DNA from: Sphingobium sp. BYY-5
GTDB taxonomy: Bacteria > Pseudomonadota > Alphaproteobacteria > Sphingomonadales > Sphingomonadaceae
DNA: 64,000 nucleotides
Direction: 5' to 3'
Assembly (NCBI RefSeq): GCF_022758885.1
Contig: NZ_JALEBH010000001.1
Coordinates: forward strand, 310,001-374,000
A program made the translations under genes and the position numbers. A model generated the notes under the pieces. That model saw nothing but the letters and a program-made list of their open reading frames with translations, was not told the DNA's origin and made no database searches. Below, piece by piece: positions 27,932-36,344 of the stretch. Positions within the stretch are counted from its first letter, which is position 1, and each line of letters opens with the position of its first letter.

Positions 27932-28527
27932 GCCGCTTCCCCCTGATAATCGGCAAGCGCCACGGTCACGGGCGCCGCGATCGGCAGGGGCTGATGCGAT
28001 GCCGCGACGACGATCCCGCCCGTCGCCAGATGTCGCGCCACCGCCTGACCCAACAGGTCGAGCGAGGCCGTGTCCAGCCCGTTGCCCGGCTCGTCCAGCA
28101 GCCAGACGCCCGCGCCGCTCGCGATCACGCGCGCCAGCATCGCGCGCTTGCGCTGCCCGGTCGATAGCATCCGCACCGGCACGTCGGCCAGAGGTTCGAG
28201 CGCCATCGCTGCCATCGCCGCTGGCACCGCTTCCGGCCCGGCCCGGTCCAGCTTCGCCCAGAAATCCAGTGCACGGGTCAAGGACGCCTCGCCGTCCAGC
28301 GCCAACCGTTCATCGGCCAGGGCGACGCCGCCCGATCGTTCCACGGTGCCGGAAAAGGCGGGCAGCAGTCCGGCGCAGACCCGCAGCAGGCTCGATTTGC
28401 CGATGCCATTGGGACCGGTCAGCAGCGCGCCGCCACCCGGCTCCAGCGTCAGGCCAATCCCGCGGAACAGCATCCGTCCACCACGCAGGCAGGCGACATC
28501 GGTCAGGCGCAGCGCCGCGCCGCTCAT
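27928..28527 (-). CDS. ccmA: haem exporter ATP-binding protein CcmA
   Basis: ATPase of the CcmAB complex. Walker A is GPNGIGKSS, the ABC signature is LSTGQRKR and Walker B is VWLLDEPGNGLD; the Q-loop and H-loop (AASHQP) are also present. The 199 residues match CcmA. It overlaps both neighbours by 4 nt: the metallopeptidase stop is within its start and its own stop is within the ccmB start, giving a tight three-gene unit. Confidence 0.94.
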   Translation of the reverse strand: MSGAALRLTDVACLRGGRMLFRGIGLTLEPGGGALLTGPNGIGKSSLLRVCAGLLPAFSGTVERSGGVALADERLALDGEASLTRALDFWAKLDRAGPEAVPAAMAAMALEPLADVPVRMLSTGQRKRAMLARVIASGAGVWLLDEPGNGLDTASLDLLGQAVARHLATGGIVVAASHQPLPIAAPVTVALADYQGEAA

Positions 28528-28931
28528 GGCGAAACCATATCCTCCAGCACATGCATGTCGATGTCGGACAGGCCGAAATGATGGCCGATCTCATGCACCA
28601 CCACATGGGTGATGAGTGCGTCGAGCGGCACGCCCGTTTCGACCCATTCGTCAAGCAGCGGCCGACGGAAGAGATGGACGGTCGGCGGCGTGTCCCCGGT
28701 TTGCGCTTCATGCCCGACCGGGCGGCCGGTGTAGAGGCCGGTGAGGCCGAACGGGTCGTCTATCTCCATGTCCTTCAATATGTCCGCGTCGGCGAACTCC
28801 TCGACGAACAATATGACATTGGCCAGATATTCGCTGAAAGGCGCGGGCAGGCGACCCAGCGCTTCCAGCGCGAGCGTTTCAATCTCTTGAGTGGTGGGAG
28901 CGAAGCGGGATGGTTGACCGTTGGATGACAT
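28524..28931 (-). CDS. zincin-like metallopeptidase family protein
   Basis: Small predicted metallopeptidase (PF06262 type), about 135 residues. The zinc motif [16 protein letters not shown] (HExxHxxGxxD) is complete, and the N-terminal half ([17 protein letters not shown]) is typical. I prefer ATG at 28931; an ATG at 28955 adds eight residues. It overlaps ccmA by 4 nt (ATGA), so it leads the ccmA-ccmB operon. No substrate is known for the family, and a link to haem export is only suggested by the overlap. Confidence 0.88.
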   Translation of the reverse strand: MSSNGQPSRFAPTTQEIETLALEALGRLPAPFSEYLANVILFVEEFADADILKDMEIDDPFGLTGLYTGRPVGHEAQTGDTPPTVHLFRRPLLDEWVETGVPLDALITHVVVHEIGHHFGLSDIDMHVLEDMVSP

Positions 28932-28972
28932 GGCAGGCACATAAACCCAAAGCATTGGATCGGGATAGAGTC

Positions 28973-29263
28973 ATGATTGTCAGATTGAACGAAGAACAAC
29001 GCGCGCTGGCGCTGGCTGATTTGCCCGAATGGACGCCGGTGGCTGAACCGGAGGGCATATCGCGCCGCTTCACCTTCCCCGATTTCAACGCCGCCTTCGG
29101 CTTTATGACGCGCGTCGCGATCCTGGCGGAAAAAGCCGACCATCATCCCGAATGGTCGAACGTCTATAACCGGGTCGATATCATCCTCACCACCCATGAC
29201 GTCGGCGGCTTGTCGCGGCGCGACATAGACTTGGCCCATGCGATCGACGCGCTGCTGGGGTGA
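28973..29263 (+). CDS. phhB: 4a-hydroxytetrahydrobiopterin dehydratase
   Basis: Pterin-4a-carbinolamine dehydratase, which recycles the pterin cofactor of phenylalanine hydroxylase. The active-site stretch [18 protein letters not shown] contains the conserved His pair and Trp, and [17 protein letters not shown] is the C-terminal signature. The 96 residues match the family. The ATG at 28973 begins the core; the frame is open further up to 28910. No phenylalanine hydroxylase is in the window. It is divergent from the metallopeptidase gene. Confidence 0.93.
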   Translation: MIVRLNEEQRALALADLPEWTPVAEPEGISRRFTFPDFNAAFGFMTRVAILAEKADHHPEWSNVYNRVDIILTTHDVGGLSRRDIDLAHAIDALLG

Positions 29264-29266
29264 TGG

Positions 29267-29764
29267 TCAGGAAACCGGCGGCGTCTCGATCCGGTCTTGA
29301 TAGCCTTTGAGCGCAGAGATCACCGTTGGATCGCTCGCATAGCGGCGACGCAGCATCGCCAGCTTCGCGTCGGAACCCTGACATAATTCCGCAACATTTT
29401 CCTCGATATAGGCGCGACGCTCGGCGTCATAGGGTTCTTCGCCCCGGAAATGGTCGCAACTATCGCGCGTCACCATGAACTCGGTGACTTCGCGTGGGAA
29501 AGGCGCGGCGCTCGCCGCCACGTCGGAGGGCGGCAGGTCTAGCGGGAAATAGGGCGCGGGCTGCGCGCGCACCGTTACGATCGGGCCGGGCCTGGGTGGG
29601 GTCGCGGGCGGGGCTGGCGGAGGCAGGGGCGCGGCGTTGTCGACAAGGGCCAGCGGCGGCGCGGACATGGCATTGTCCGCCTGGACGCTGTCGTCCGACG
29701 CGCGGCAGCCGGCGACCAGCGCCAGCATCATCACTATCGGAACCAGCACCACACGCCTGCTCAC
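29267..29764 (-). CDS. lipoprotein of unknown function, 165 aa
   Basis: Signal with lipobox LVAGC (lipidated Cys about residue 20), then a proline-rich linker (LPPPAPPATPPRPGP) and a C-terminal domain with two Cys (DSCDHF, ELCQGS) that may form a disulfide. The C-terminal region has many acidic and basic residues (EEPYDAERRAYIEENVAELC). The GTG start overlaps the patatin stop (GTGA), so it is translated after it. No family recognised. Confidence 0.75.
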   Translation of the reverse strand: MSRRVVLVPIVMMLALVAGCRASDDSVQADNAMSAPPLALVDNAAPLPPPAPPATPPRPGPIVTVRAQPAPYFPLDLPPSDVAASAAPFPREVTEFMVTRDSCDHFRGEEPYDAERRAYIEENVAELCQGSDAKLAMLRRRYASDPTVISALKGYQDRIETPPVS

Positions 29765-32121
29765 CCGATTTCCTCCCGCAAGCTGGCGATCAGATCCGCG
29801 ACATGCGGCAACCGCGACTCTTCCTCGTCGAGGATCGCCAGAAACGCGGCCCGCCTATAGTCGCGGAGCAGGTCGGGGGAAAGACGGCTTGCTGCGGGAA
29901 CACTCGAAATCACGATGTCCAGAAGCCGCTCGACGCCATGCAGGCGCCCCCACAGATAGTCATTCTCGCGATAGACCCTGCTAAAAAAAGCTCCAAAATT
30001 ATTGAATTCTATGCCTTTAAGTGTCGCCTCCGCGCCGCCGGACCGGATTGCCGTGCAATCTTCGGGGGAGATTCGGTCGACTTTTACCGGATCATATTCA
30101 TCGACAGTGTCACCTTGGAGCAACGGTAATGTGGCGATGTCGGTGAAGGGAAAGCCGAGATAGGCGAGCAGCATCGTCCGCCGCCCGCCCCTGGGCAGCC
30201 CGGCGAAAGCCTCCGCCAGCATCAGGTCCACTCCGTCATCCCGCGCCTTGAGGCCGCGCGCCCGCTCCACCGCTGCCAGTGCGGCGGCGGCGTCGGTCGG
30301 CACCATTTTGGCTGCCGCAACCACCTCAGCCCCATGGAAATCGCTATCCTCGCATTCGGCATAGAGCGTCAGCGCGCCGTAAATGGCGTCGCGCATCGCC
30401 GCCACCGCCGGATCGTCGGCGTCGGCCTCTATCTCCAGCGTGTCGGCCAGCCGGCGCGCCAGATAGCGCAGGCGGCGGATGCGAAAGGCCAGATCATGGG
30501 CGCGGAAGAAGGCGACCGGGGCCGATGCGGACCCGCCCGCCTCGTTCAACTGGTCCGCGCCGACATTGCGCACCTCCGCCCAGATCGCCTGGCGATAGGC
30601 TTCGCGCATCATTGCGCTGTCCTCGCCGCTAAGGCGAAAAAGCAGGTCGCACAGGGTTTCGACGATGCCGGAGAGCTTGAGATGCCCATAGGCGGGATAG
30701 GCGTATCCAGCCGCGCTGGCCGCCCGCTGCTGCGCCTTGGCGCGCCAGGCGGACAGGCGCGCGGGTGTCGGCCGGTCGAGGAACAGCATCCTGCCGATCG
30801 CGCTTTCCACTTCCGCTTCGATGCCGGGGCGCAGGGCGGTGAAGATGTGCCGCATCTGCCTTATCCTCGCGGAATGGCGGTCGATCGCTTCCAGATTGTC
30901 GCGAATCGGCTGTTCGCGCGGAATGTCGCTGAGCGCGCCGAAGATGGTGCGGAAGAAGCCGGGCAGCGGGGCGTTCTCGCCGGTCGGGGTCTCCACCTGC
31001 TCGCCTTCCCGGTTGAGCCGAATGGAGCGATGACCCGGCTTGGGATCGATATAGACGAAGCGCCGATCCACCTCGCGCCGCGACGGCCGGTTGCGGAGCG
31101 CGCCGATCGCCTGGGCAAAGGGCGCGTTGGCCAGCACCGATCCGTCGATCAGCACGGCGTCCTCCGCCGTTCCGCGCGCGGCATGGCGGGGCAGGGCGCG
31201 GGCCAGGAAAGCATCGCGCGTCGGCCAGTTCCGATGCTTGCGTTTCAGCACGCGATCCAGTTCGCGCACGGTGAATGGCGGGAAGGCGCCGGGGAAGCTG
31301 GCGGTCGCCCGCGCGGCGAAGACCAGTTCGGCCGGATCGGCGAAGAGCCGTTCGCTTCCATCCTGGTGGCCACCGCTTTGCTTCCCGCCGCGCGCGCGGA
31401 AGCCGATCGACAGCCGATGTTCGGTCTCGATTACTTGAGGCGGGCTGTTGAGGTTGAGGCTCTGTGCATGACCCTCAAAATCGGTGACGGTCACGAACAG
31501 GTCGAGCGGATGGCCTTCGGGCAGCAGCGCTGGCCCGCGCTCGGCCGCTGCCATCGCGTCGAAGGCGTCGAGGATCATCGTGGTGAAAACCTCCCCGCCG
31601 AAGGGCGGCTCGAACCAGCGCGACCGGATGAGGCGGGACAGCTTCATCCGCACCTCCTCCCGCGTGTCGGGGGCGACGGTGCGCTCCACCGCATCGCCCG
31701 GCCGGCGCGCCGCCATCCATACCAGAGGCGTCGCCCAGAATTTCGTCATGGCGCGCGCCGGGCGGGCGTCGGGGTCCAGCAACCGGTCGACGTCGGCATT
31801 GTCCAGCCACAGGTCGGTCAGCGGCTCCAGCGACTGGCCCGTCTCGATGGCCTGGGCCAGGAAGATGCCGTTGATCCCGCCCGCACTCGCGCCGGCGATG
31901 ATGTCGGGCATGACCCGCAGTCGGATGCCGTTTTGCGCCTCGATCGCCTCCAGCAATTGGCGATAGATGGCCTCACTGCCTGTGCTGGGCGGCGCATTGT
32001 CGTGGAAGGCCCGACTTGCCCGCGCCAGCCGCCATATCTCCTTGGTGATGCCGTGCATGTAGATCGCCAGGCTGATGCCGCCATAGCAGACCAGTGCCAG
32101 CCTCAGTTCCCGCTCCTTCAT
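29761..32121 (-). CDS. patatin-like phospholipase family protein with DUF3376 region
   Basis: Large bacterial patatin, about 786 residues. The oxyanion region is CYGGISLAIYMHG, the nucleophile Ser is in IAGASAGGING (GxSxG) and the catalytic Asp in LIDGSVLANAPFAQ. The rest fits the DUF3376 extension of this class. Expected to hydrolyse lipid acyl esters; localisation is unclear because no signal peptide is seen. The frame is open 19 codons upstream, but the ATG at 32121 begins the patatin core. It is followed by a lipoprotein gene with GTGA overlap and preceded by an EEP-family gene on the same strand. Confidence 0.9.
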   Translation of the reverse strand: MKERELRLALVCYGGISLAIYMHGITKEIWRLARASRAFHDNAPPSTGSEAIYRQLLEAIEAQNGIRLRVMPDIIAGASAGGINGIFLAQAIETGQSLEPLTDLWLDNADVDRLLDPDARPARAMTKFWATPLVWMAARRPGDAVERTVAPDTREEVRMKLSRLIRSRWFEPPFGGEVFTTMILDAFDAMAAAERGPALLPEGHPLDLFVTVTDFEGHAQSLNLNSPPQVIETEHRLSIGFRARGGKQSGGHQDGSERLFADPAELVFAARATASFPGAFPPFTVRELDRVLKRKHRNWPTRDAFLARALPRHAARGTAEDAVLIDGSVLANAPFAQAIGALRNRPSRREVDRRFVYIDPKPGHRSIRLNREGEQVETPTGENAPLPGFFRTIFGALSDIPREQPIRDNLEAIDRHSARIRQMRHIFTALRPGIEAEVESAIGRMLFLDRPTPARLSAWRAKAQQRAASAAGYAYPAYGHLKLSGIVETLCDLLFRLSGEDSAMMREAYRQAIWAEVRNVGADQLNEAGGSASAPVAFFRAHDLAFRIRRLRYLARRLADTLEIEADADDPAVAAMRDAIYGALTLYAECEDSDFHGAEVVAAAKMVPTDAAAALAAVERARGLKARDDGVDLMLAEAFAGLPRGGRRTMLLAYLGFPFTDIATLPLLQGDTVDEYDPVKVDRISPEDCTAIRSGGAEATLKGIEFNNFGAFFSRVYRENDYLWGRLHGVERLLDIVISSVPAASRLSPDLLRDYRRAAFLAILDEEESRLPHVADLIASLREEIG

Positions 32122-32191
32122 AAGGGATGGATCGCAGAGGCAGGGGGGAATGTCGAGGGGATGAAATGTCCCAGGCACCTCCTAGAGGGAG

Positions 32192-32893
32192 CTACCCAAC
32201 CGAAAATTCCGCCCAGATCGGCAGATGGTCGGACGCCGTGCGCGCCGCCGCGCTTTCGTGGACGCCGCAGCGGGTCAGCTTCAGTCGTCCGCAATGCATG
32301 ATCCGGTCGAGCTTTGCCACCGGCCGCCGCGCATGGAAGCTGCGGCCGCATGGCGCAAAACTGAAATGGCGGGCGAAATCGGCCAGGCAGCCGCGCCCGG
32401 CGCTCCATTCGTTGAGGTCGCCCATCAATATCGTCGGCATCGCCGCACTCTGCGTCGCGGCATGGATCACCGCCGCCGCCTGCCGCCGCCGCCACAGGCC
32501 CGACAGGTCGAGATGCATCCCGAACACGCGCACCGCGGCGCCTTTGAGCCTGATCTCCGCCATGGTCGCGCCACGCGGCTCCAGATAGGGGAGGTGGAGC
32601 ACATTATGCGCCGCAATCTCCGCTTCCTTCCGCACCAGCAGGGCGTTGCCGTGCCACCCCATGGAATCGACATGGACGTTGAGCGGCACCGGCTTGTAGC
32701 AGCTCAGATTGTCGAGCAGCAGCGGCGGGATCGCGGCGGAGCGTATGCCGAAACGCCGGTCCGCTTCCTGCAAGGCAATGATGTCCGCATCCACCTCCGC
32801 CAGCACCTCCAGCACCCGTTCCGGCACCCGTCGCCGGTCGGTGCCGATGGCCTTGCGGATATTATAGCTGGCTACGCGGATAGTTGCGGGCAT
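32192..32893 (-). CDS. endonuclease/exonuclease/phosphatase family protein
   Basis: EEP-fold metal-dependent phosphoesterase, 233 residues. Motifs: ASYNIRKAIG (Asn), IALQEADRRFG (catalytic Glu), FGMHLDLSGLW, MGDLNEW (Asp and Asn) and TASDHLPIWAEF (the Asp-His pair). No signal peptide. Similar proteins occur beside phospholipases and cardiolipin synthases, so a phospholipid or nucleic acid substrate are both possible. It reads towards the patatin gene 70 bp away and is probably in the same unit. Confidence 0.9.
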   Translation of the reverse strand: MPATIRVASYNIRKAIGTDRRRVPERVLEVLAEVDADIIALQEADRRFGIRSAAIPPLLLDNLSCYKPVPLNVHVDSMGWHGNALLVRKEAEIAAHNVLHLPYLEPRGATMAEIRLKGAAVRVFGMHLDLSGLWRRRQAAAVIHAATQSAAMPTILMGDLNEWSAGRGCLADFARHFSFAPCGRSFHARRPVAKLDRIMHCGRLKLTRCGVHESAAARTASDHLPIWAEFSVG

Positions 32894-32914
32894 GTTGCCG
32901 TCAATAACGCGCAG

Positions 32915-33853
32915 TCATTGCGATTGTTGCCTGGACGTGGCAGCGCAAAGTTCGACGATCTTCTTGGCCAGATCCGCCTTGTCTGCCGGTGCCGTCACTT
33001 CGGCGAGATAATCCTTGCCCGTTTGCAGGCAGGATGCGCGTCCCAAACCGGTGGTCAGATTCTGCGCGGCGACGCCGGTGGAAAACAGTTTCCCGATCCC
33101 CAATCCCAGTTTCGGCTTGTTGTCGTTCTGCGCCAGCGCGACCCCGGTGTTGAAGCTGCCGAACACCGACAGGGCATCGCGTTTGTCATCGCTCTTGGCA
33201 AGTCGACCGAACTTGGTGGCGATCTCATAATAATCCTTCGCCTTGGCGCTCACATTTCCTTCCAGGGTCTTGGTCAGTCCGGAAAGACGGTTGACCTCTG
33301 CCTGCCTGGTCTGGAAATCGTTTGTCAGGGTAGCGGTTGTCCGCCCGCCCAACTCCGTGGTGATGCCGGCCAATCTGACCTGGTCGTCCGCTGTCGCGGC
33401 TGCGGCCAACCCGTTGATCCGGTCGCGTTCCCTGGCCTTGTCCAGTATCTTCTGGGTATCTTCCTGCGCCTGCTGCGCATTGGCCTGGGCCAGGATATGT
33501 TCCTGCATGGCGCGTTCGGCGCCCTGCTTGTCCTTGTAGGCGCGATCGACCGGATCGTTGCTGGTCTCGTCTTTGTTGTCGACCTTGTTGGTCCCGAAGA
33601 TGAGGGCCAGGTCCGTTCTGCACGGCTGATTGCGGGCGCAGGGCCGGGCGACCGCCACCGGGACATAGGCGGCATCCAGCGACTTCATGCCGAAGGAAAA
33701 TTCGGTGCCGGGCGTGTCGGCCGTGGCGGCGGCCAGTTGCAGGCCCACCTGCAATTTCGATGAATAGACCAAAGGCGCCTGCGGCAATTGGGCGCAGCCG
33801 CCCAGAGCCAGCGCCAACACCGAAGCGTACAGATGTTTTTGAACGATGCTCAC
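32915..33853 (-). CDS. lipoprotein of unknown function, 312 aa
   Basis: Lipobox LALGGC near the N-terminus. A predicted beta-rich segment (VYSSKLQVGLQLAA…GTEFSFGMKSLDAAYVPVAVA) precedes a long charged coiled-coil-like part (AYKDKQGAERAMQEHILAQ and onwards to about residue 180) and a C-terminal domain with a Cys pair (ASCLQTG, VELCAATS). GTG at 33853 overlaps the previous stop as GTGA and has GGGGGGAGAAAA upstream, so it beats the ATG at 33874. It forms a pair with the small lipoprotein before it. Function unknown. Confidence 0.75.
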   Translation of the reverse strand: MSIVQKHLYASVLALALGGCAQLPQAPLVYSSKLQVGLQLAAATADTPGTEFSFGMKSLDAAYVPVAVARPCARNQPCRTDLALIFGTNKVDNKDETSNDPVDRAYKDKQGAERAMQEHILAQANAQQAQEDTQKILDKARERDRINGLAAAATADDQVRLAGITTELGGRTTATLTNDFQTRQAEVNRLSGLTKTLEGNVSAKAKDYYEIATKFGRLAKSDDKRDALSVFGSFNTGVALAQNDNKPKLGLGIGKLFSTGVAAQNLTTGLGRASCLQTGKDYLAEVTAPADKADLAKKIVELCAATSRQQSQ

Positions 33854-34206
33854 TGCTTTTCTCCCCCCAGACATAAGTCAGTTCCGTTGAAGCCGCCCGC
33901 CTCCAGCGCCTGCACCAGCCGTTCCACATCGGCCGCTTTCGGCTGGAACAGGATGATCGTGCAGCGCTGAGAATCCTGCACATAGGCGGCGGTTTCGGCG
34001 GCATAGCCCAGCGTCGTCCCCTGGCTTTGCGCCACGACCCCCAGGCCTGCCGATCGGACCAGCAGCATGGATTGCGCATTTGCTGGTTTCACGCGCACGA
34101 TTCCCGGCACGATTCGCGTTTGCGGGTCCGCGCCTTCTATGCGAACGATCGTGCAGCCGCTGGACAGGCAACATGCCGCCAGCAGCAGATTGGTGCGCCA
34201 CCCCAT
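33850..34206 (-). CDS. small lipoprotein of unknown function, 118 aa
   Basis: Lipobox LSSGC with the lipidated Cys about residue 18. The mature part has two more Cys (RCTIILF, DLCLGG) and a predicted alpha-beta fold ending AADVERLVQALEAGGFNGTD. GTG at 34218 is possible, but ATG at 34206 has GGGGAAG just upstream and a better signal. It overlaps the next lipoprotein gene by 4 nt. Both look like outer- or inner-membrane lipoproteins acting together; no family is recognised. Confidence 0.75.
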   Translation of the reverse strand: MGWRTNLLLAACCLSSGCTIVRIEGADPQTRIVPGIVRVKPANAQSMLLVRSAGLGVVAQSQGTTLGYAAETAAYVQDSQRCTIILFQPKAADVERLVQALEAGGFNGTDLCLGGEKQ

Positions 34207-34331
34207 CGTCTTCCCCACCCAGGCGAATCAGAACCTATCGCAATTGCACGCCGATGCGTAATCGTAATCCTATCGGAACTGGAGAAGATCGCCGCTATTG
34301 TGTTCCGTATATGTTCTGATATGCCTCAACC

Positions 34332-35699
34332 ATGGCCAAGGCAAAGCGTAAATTCGTCTGTCAGCAATGCGGCACCGTCTCCAGCCGGTGGCAGGGGCAA
34401 TGCGATGATTGCGGCGAATGGAACAGCATCGTCGAGGAAGCGGCCGAGACCGTCTTTTCCGCGCGCCACGACCTGCAGAATGGCGGCCGTGCAATCACGC
34501 TGGTCAGCCTCGACAGCGAAGTGGCGTTGCCCCCGCGCACCAGCACCGGTATCGCTGAGTTCGACCGCGCGCTGGGCGGCGGCATCGTCACGGGGTCGGC
34601 GACGCTGATCGGCGGCGATCCGGGCATCGGCAAGTCGACTTTGCTGCTCCAGGCGGCGGCGCGCATTGCCGCGCGCGGGCTGTCGGTCGCCTATATCAGT
34701 GGTGAGGAGGCGGCCGATCAGGTTCGCTTACGCGCGCAACGGCTGGGGCTGGGCAATGCGCCGGTGCAGCTTGCCAGCGCCACCTCCGTCCGCGACATCC
34801 TCACCACCCTGAGCGAAGGGCCGCCGCCCGCCTTGCTCGTCATCGATTCGATCCAGACAATGCACAGCGACCTGATCGAAGGGGCGCCGGGCACGGTCAG
34901 CCAAGTGCGCGCTGCGTCCCAGGAACTCATCAAATTCGCCAAGCAGCGCGGCACCGCGCTCATCCTGGTCGGCCATGTCACCAAGGACGGTAGTATCGCC
35001 GGTCCCCGCGTACTGGAGCATATGGTCGATACGGTGCTGGCGTTCGAGGGCGAGCGCAGCCACCAATATCGCATCCTGCGCGCGGTCAAGAACCGCTTCG
35101 GCGGCACCGATGAGATCGGCGTCTTCGCCATGGTGGCCGAAGGGCTGGAGGAAGTCGCCAACCCGTCCGCCCTGTTCCTGACCAACCGGGATGAGACGGT
35201 GACGGGCGCGACGGTCTTTCCCGCGCTGGAAGGCACGCGGCCCGTGCTGGTCGAAATTCAGGCGCTGGTCGTGCGTCTTTCCAGCGGCGCGACGCCCCGG
35301 CGCGCGGTGGTCGGCTGGGACAGCGGGCGGCTCGCCATGATCCTCGCCGTGCTGGAGGCGCGCTGCGGCCTCAGCTTTTCGACCTGCGAAGTCTATCTCA
35401 ACGTCGCGGGCGGTTATCGCCTGTCGGACCCGGCCGCCGACCTTGCCGTCGCCGCCGCGCTCATTTCCGCCATGTCGGAACGGCCGGTCCCTGCCGATAT
35501 CGTCCTCTTCGGCGAAGTCGCCCTGTCGAGCGAGATTCGCCCTGTCGCCCATTCCCCCCTGCGCCTGCGCGAGGCGGCGAAGCTGGGGTTCAACCGCGCC
35601 TTCATTCCCGCTTCGGCGGCCGATGGAGTGAAGGGAATTGCGGTCAGCGGCTTCCGCACCCTCGCGCAGCTTGTTGACCAGATGCTGGGACGCGGATAG
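34332..35699 (+). CDS. radA: DNA repair protein RadA
   Basis: RecA-related helicase-like protein that drives branch migration in recombination. The N-terminal zinc finger has Cys10, Cys13, Cys24 and Cys27 (CQQCG…CDDCG). Walker A is GGDPGIGKST; the RadA-specific KNRFGGTDEIGVF follows, and the C-terminal third is the Lon-protease-like domain (DLAVAAALISAMSERPVP). 455 residues, full length. cvpA starts 11 bp after the stop. Confidence 0.96.
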   Translation: MAKAKRKFVCQQCGTVSSRWQGQCDDCGEWNSIVEEAAETVFSARHDLQNGGRAITLVSLDSEVALPPRTSTGIAEFDRALGGGIVTGSATLIGGDPGIGKSTLLLQAAARIAARGLSVAYISGEEAADQVRLRAQRLGLGNAPVQLASATSVRDILTTLSEGPPPALLVIDSIQTMHSDLIEGAPGTVSQVRAASQELIKFAKQRGTALILVGHVTKDGSIAGPRVLEHMVDTVLAFEGERSHQYRILRAVKNRFGGTDEIGVFAMVAEGLEEVANPSALFLTNRDETVTGATVFPALEGTRPVLVEIQALVVRLSSGATPRRAVVGWDSGRLAMILAVLEARCGLSFSTCEVYLNVAGGYRLSDPAADLAVAAALISAMSERPVPADIVLFGEVALSSEIRPVAHSPLRLREAAKLGFNRAFIPASAADGVKGIAVSGFRTLAQLVDQMLGRG

Positions 35700-35710
35700 C
35701 GACGGGCGCA

Positions 35711-36229
35711 ATGAACGCCATCGACATCCTCGTCCTCCTCGCCATCGGCGGTTGCGCCGTGCTCGGCCTGTTGCGCGGCTTCGTGCTGGAGACGCTTTCG
35801 CTGATCGCCTGGGTGCTGGCGATCTTCGCCATCCGCCTGTTCCACGCTTCGGCCGCCGAGTTGCTCAGCGCTTTCGTCGGTTCGCCCAGCGGCGCGGCGG
35901 TGCTGGCCCTGGTTCTGGTCTTCGGCGTCACCTTCGGCGTGGGCAAGCTGATCGCCCATGCCATCGGCCGTCGAACCCGCCAGTCGGTGCTGGGACCGGT
36001 AGACCGGGTATTGGGCGCGGGATTCGGCGCGGTGAAGGGATTGATTGGCGCGACCCTGGTCTTCCTCGCCTTCAGCCTGGTCTATGACACATTTTACGGC
36101 CGCGCCGCGCGGCGCCCCGACTGGCTGTCCGACGCCCGCACCTATCCGCTGCTCAACGCCAGCGGCCAGGCGATCAGCGCCTTCCTGGCCGAACAGCGCG
36201 CGAAGAAGCCGGCAACGGAAAATCAATAA
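35711..36229 (+). CDS. cvpA: CvpA family membrane protein
   Basis: Inner membrane protein named for colicin V production, 172 residues with four hydrophobic segments. The N-terminal AIDILVLLAIGGCAVLGLLRGFVLETLSL has the CvpA signature (GxxRGF). radA-cvpA is a known alphaproteobacterial order, often followed by purF; here a repeat and a convergent gene follow instead. Function in these bacteria is poorly defined. Confidence 0.9.
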   Translation: MNAIDILVLLAIGGCAVLGLLRGFVLETLSLIAWVLAIFAIRLFHASAAELLSAFVGSPSGAAVLALVLVFGVTFGVGKLIAHAIGRRTRQSVLGPVDRVLGAGFGAVKGLIGATLVFLAFSLVYDTFYGRAARRPDWLSDARTYPLLNASGQAISAFLAEQRAKKPATENQ

Positions 36230-36233
36230 GCTC

Positions 36234-36322
36234 CGTCATTCCCGCGCAGGCGGGAATCCATCTCCCACCCCATCCTCTGCTGCCATGTTGGGAGATGGGT
36301 CCCCGCCTGCGCGGGAATGACC
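36234..36322. repeat. CGTCATTCCCGCGCAGGCGGGAA hairpin repeat
   Basis: Outer arms CGTCATTCCCGCGCAGGCGGG and CCCGCCTGCGCGGGAATGAC, with a second pair ATCTCCCA / TGGGAGAT inside. Member of the same family as 24934-25023 and 51969-52056. It sits between the convergent cvpA and dehydrogenase genes and may also act as a terminator. Confidence 0.8.
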
Positions 36323-36344
36323 AGCGTAAAAAGATCAGGCCGCC

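Noticed and set aside
30334..32301. A 655-codon open frame antisense to the patatin gene
   Set aside because: The patatin has all catalytic motifs; the antisense frame has none and overlaps it fully.
29761..34206. Anti-phage defence island (patatin plus nuclease-like protein)
   Set aside because: No cyclic-nucleotide synthase, sensor or toxin-like partner is present; lipoproteins and EEP enzyme fit envelope or lipid functions better.
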